From contig NZ_BOQL01000018.1 in NCBI RefSeq assembly GCF_018332655.1, positions 310,001 through 374,000 of the forward strand: 64,000 nt of DNA, read 5' to 3'. Shown here in pieces: positions 61,763 to 64,000 of the stretch. A program made the position numbers and the translations under genes. The notes beneath the pieces are model-generated. The model searched no databases. It was not told where the DNA came from and saw only the letters and a program-made list of their open reading frames with translations. The stretch is from Actinoplanes auranticolor. Its GTDB lineage: Bacteria; Actinomycetota; Actinomycetes; Mycobacteriales; Micromonosporaceae. Position 1 is the stretch's first letter. Every line of letters begins with the position of its first letter.

Positions 61763-63127
61763 GTGGCGCAGGTGGCACATTCATGGACCTATGTTCGTCC
61801 TTCTCAGGTGACGTCCACGGCCGACGGCAGTCTGGTCGGCCTGGAGACCTCCGGCGGGAGGACTGCGCGGGGGACGCAGGCTCACCCCCGGTTCTTCTCC
61901 GGCTTTCTGACCGATCCGCGGATCGCCTCGGCCGGGCTGCTCGCCGTGGCCGACGTCGCCGCCACCCGCTATTACCAGCCGACGCTGAGGAACTCGCTCG
62001 ACCCGGTGGTCACCGGCAACGGCGACCGGCTGCGCTTCGAATCCTTCTCCGGCTGTTGCGGGGTGTACGCACGACTGGACGTGCTTCGCGACGGCCTCGA
62101 CGGCGGCGACATCGGGCACGGCACGACCAACGTCGACGTCAACGACCCCCTTCGTCTCGCGCTGTCGCGGATCGCCGCCAGCGATCCGCTGCATCTGCGG
62201 GTCGGCCCGGATGAACTCGCCGTCACCACACTCGACGGTCCGCTGGTCGAGAAGAAGGTGCCGCTGCCTCAGCGCTGGCTGCGCGGTTTCGCGGAGGCGC
62301 AGGTGATCGCGTCGGCGTTCGAGCTACGGGCCGAGGTGCCGGGCGGCGACGCCGTGCGATTCCTGCGGTCCCTGCCGACCCGCGGCCGGGTTGCCGACCT
62401 CTGGGTGGTGCCCGCCGGGCGGACCCTGCGGACCACGTCTCGTCCGGCCCCGGGCGCCGTCTGCCTTCCCGGGCCGGCCCGGTTGGCGGCGCTGGAACGG
62501 GTGCTGCGGCACGCTCGCGCTCTGCGGCTGTACGGCCCGGCGGTCACCAGCGGCAGCGCGCCCGTGGCCGGCGCCTGGGAGGTGGCGCTTCCGGGTATGC
62601 GGCTGACGGTGATGCTCTCACCGCAGGTCTCGCGGGGCTTCTCCGGCGAGGGCTCGGTGCTGGAGTCCCTGGCCACCCCCGAGGCGGAAACCGATGCCGA
62701 CCTGATTTCCGTGCTGCTCGCCTGGGAGCCGCGGATCGACGTGGGTGATCTCGCCGTCCAGGCCGGGTTGACGACGGAACGGGTTCGTGCAGCGCTGGCC
62801 CAGCTGGGCACCGCGGGCCGGGTCGGATATGACGCTGCGGAGGCCGCGTACTTCCATCGCGAGCTGCCGTACCGTGTCGGCCGGACGGAGCTGCACAATC
62901 CGCGACTGCGCGACGCCCGGGCCCTGGTGGGTGCGGGTGCCGTGACGGTGGACGGCGACACCGCGACGGTGCGCTCGCGCGACAGCGTCTATCTCGTCAA
63001 TCTCAGCGGCAAGGTGATGGGCTGCACCTGCGCCTGGTGGGCCGGACACCGTGGCGGGCGCGGCCCATGCAAACACGTGCTGGCGGTACGGATGACGATC
63101 CGAGGAGACGCGACCGATGACTGCTGA
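61763..63127 (+). CDS. SWIM zinc-finger family protein
   Basis: 454 residues from a GTG without Shine-Dalgarno (probably leaderless); in-frame codons further upstream read unlike protein. The SWIM finger closes the chain: 'MGCTCAWWAGHRGGRGPCKH' followed by 'VLAVRM', giving CxCx(n)CxH. Before it are an N-terminal region with 'RYYQPTLRNSLDPVVTGNGD' and a winged-helix-like region near 340-390. SWIM proteins bind DNA or proteins. In actinomycetes they are encoded with MoxR and VWA genes in a conserved operon, which is probably what begins here. It overlaps the next gene by 11 bp. Confidence 0.88.
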   Translation: MAQVAHSWTYVRPSQVTSTADGSLVGLETSGGRTARGTQAHPRFFSGFLTDPRIASAGLLAVADVAATRYYQPTLRNSLDPVVTGNGDRLRFESFSGCCGVYARLDVLRDGLDGGDIGHGTTNVDVNDPLRLALSRIAASDPLHLRVGPDELAVTTLDGPLVEKKVPLPQRWLRGFAEAQVIASAFELRAEVPGGDAVRFLRSLPTRGRVADLWVVPAGRTLRTTSRPAPGAVCLPGPARLAALERVLRHARALRLYGPAVTSGSAPVAGAWEVALPGMRLTVMLSPQVSRGFSGEGSVLESLATPEAETDADLISVLLAWEPRIDVGDLAVQAGLTTERVRAALAQLGTAGRVGYDAAEAAYFHRELPYRVGRTELHNPRLRDARALVGAGAVTVDGDTATVRSRDSVYLVNLSGKVMGCTCAWWAGHRGGRGPCKHVLAVRMTIRGDATDDC

Positions 63128-64000
63128 ACGCATGGATTACCACGAGGCTCTGCTCGACGCCGTTCGAGCCGGCGACCTGGATCTGACCGGCACCCTGGCC
63201 CGGAAGCTCCACGACGCGGACCGGAAGAAGATCCTGGCCGCAATCCGGAAGTTCGTCAGCGCGCTCCCGCCCGACCAGGCCGGATCACCGGCCTTCACCG
63301 CCGCCGAACTGGCCGGCCTCGCCGGCCAGGCCACGCCGGCCGCGGCGACCCAATGGCTGGTCGCGATGGGGCGCCGGCGGCAGCGCCACTCCTGGTACAG
63401 CCTCATGCCGGCGGAATCGCTGGACGTGTTGTCCGGGCGCGACCCGGCGTGGCTCGGCGAGCTGGCGCACCTGCTCGCTGCCGAGCTGGACAAGGGGAAG
63501 GGATTCGGCGGCGGTCAGCGTCCGATCAATCACCTGATCCGCCCGCTGATCCGGATGTCCGGCTGCGCGACGCCCACCAACCCCGGTTACGCGGCGCTGT
63601 GGATGGTCAACTCCGGCGGGCTGGGTGACCTGCGCGCCGCCCCCGAGACCGCGACCTTGCTACCGATCGCGCTGGAGATGGAGGGCGCGGGGGCGTACAT
63701 CGAAGGGCACGACAAGGGGTACGTGGAAGGGGCGGAGAAACACGGCAGCAAGGATCCGGCCAACCCTTCCCTGCCCTGGAAGGAAAAGCTGGTGCGACTC
63801 ACCGAATCCGGTGAGCTCGGTCGCGCGGTGCTGATCGACCTGTGTGTCGGTCGTCTGCTCCGCGGCGGTAGACCGTACGAGGTGCGCTGTTTCCGCTCTC
63901 TCCTGGAAAGCCTGCGGCTCACCGACGACGATATCGCGACCCGGGCAACCGATTGGGCGCGGCTCGCCGCGGACGCGGACGCCCCGACCGCGAGCGCAGC
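63117..64000 (+). CDS. DUF6493-like protein, partial at the right edge
   Basis: The frame opens with an ATG inside the end of the SWIM gene and is still open at the window edge (294 residues visible). 'LARKLHDADRKKILAAIRKF' and 'TAAELAGLAGQATPAAATQW' show an all-helical, solenoid-like protein; 'LPWKEKLVRLTESGELGRAV' follows. The family recalled is DUF6493, large proteins coded beside SWIM genes. The catalytic role, if any, is unknown. Length cannot be judged. Confidence 0.75.
   Translation, partial: MTAERMDYHEALLDAVRAGDLDLTGTLARKLHDADRKKILAAIRKFVSALPPDQAGSPAFTAAELAGLAGQATPAAATQWLVAMGRRRQRHSWYSLMPAESLDVLSGRDPAWLGELAHLLAAELDKGKGFGGGQRPINHLIRPLIRMSGCATPTNPGYAALWMVNSGGLGDLRAAPETATLLPIALEMEGAGAYIEGHDKGYVEGAEKHGSKDPANPSLPWKEKLVRLTESGELGRAVLIDLCVGRLLRGGRPYEVRCFRSLLESLRLTDDDIATRATDWARLAADADAPTASA

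Overview
The window is about 64 kb of very GC-rich chromosome. It has frequent GTG starts, 4-bp start/stop overlaps, stem-loop terminators without U-tracts, an FtsK-type (type VII) secretion locus, and actinobacterial families such as DUF6507-like, CvnA-like kinases, DUF574-type methyltransferases and SWIM proteins. This points to a filamentous actinomycete, most likely Micromonosporaceae (Actinoplanes-like). The genus is inference. No rRNA, tRNA, CRISPR array, transposase or integrase was seen.

Layout. (1) 1-6.4 kb: a surface fn3 protein (5' end outside the window), MoxR ATPase, DUF58 protein and a TgpA-type transglutaminase-fold membrane protein in one coupled operon. It converges on a membrane pseudokinase. 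The transglutaminase-fold protein lacks all three catalytic residues. (2) 6.4-12.2 kb: alpha/beta hydrolase plus DUF4260 protein; a secreted F5/8C plus beta-helix carbohydrate-active protein behind a CebR/LacI-like palindrome; a TetR/alcohol-dehydrogenase divergon with two near-identical 18-bp operators. (3) 12.2-13.7 kb: a His-rich membrane-anchored protein and a CopC-type copper protein. (4) 13.7-26.8 kb, minus strand: a compact type VII secretion operon. In transcription order it encodes three small WXG100/ESX-like proteins, a 1012-aa effector with a C-terminal PD-(D/E)XK nuclease-like domain, a DUF6301-like protein, a TY-Chap-like protein, a small membrane protein, EccD, a MinD-like ATPase, EccC and two accessory proteins. 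EccB, EccE and mycosin are not in the window.

(5) 26.9-34.1 kb: a WD40-like propeller, a lipoprotein thioredoxin with its CcdA partner, an orphan CvnA-like nitrate-sensing-domain kinase, a degraded lipoprotein remnant and a MerR-methyltransferase fusion. (6) 34.3-47.7 kb: a surface polysaccharide region with a secreted PIG-L deacetylase/propeller protein, five glycosyltransferases (one GT2, four GT4), a secreted GH39-like hydrolase, a large polytopic polymerase-like protein and a Wzx-type flippase. Most of the genes from 39.1 to 47.7 kb are translationally coupled. (7) 47.6-52.4 kb: methyltransferase, LysR regulator, an MFS transporter broken by a single-base frameshift, and fragments of SnoaL, SDR and LysR genes. 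(8) 52.5-64 kb: two-component system, Gfo/Idh/MocA oxidoreductase with TetR regulator divergent from an aldo/keto reductase and an SDR, an MMPL transporter, a GtrA-like remnant, and the start of a SWIM-protein operon that runs off the window.

The most interesting elements are the nuclease-type T7SS effector inside its own secretion operon, the pseudo-transglutaminase/pseudokinase pair, the paired TetR operators, and an in-frame triplication of a glycosyltransferase motif.
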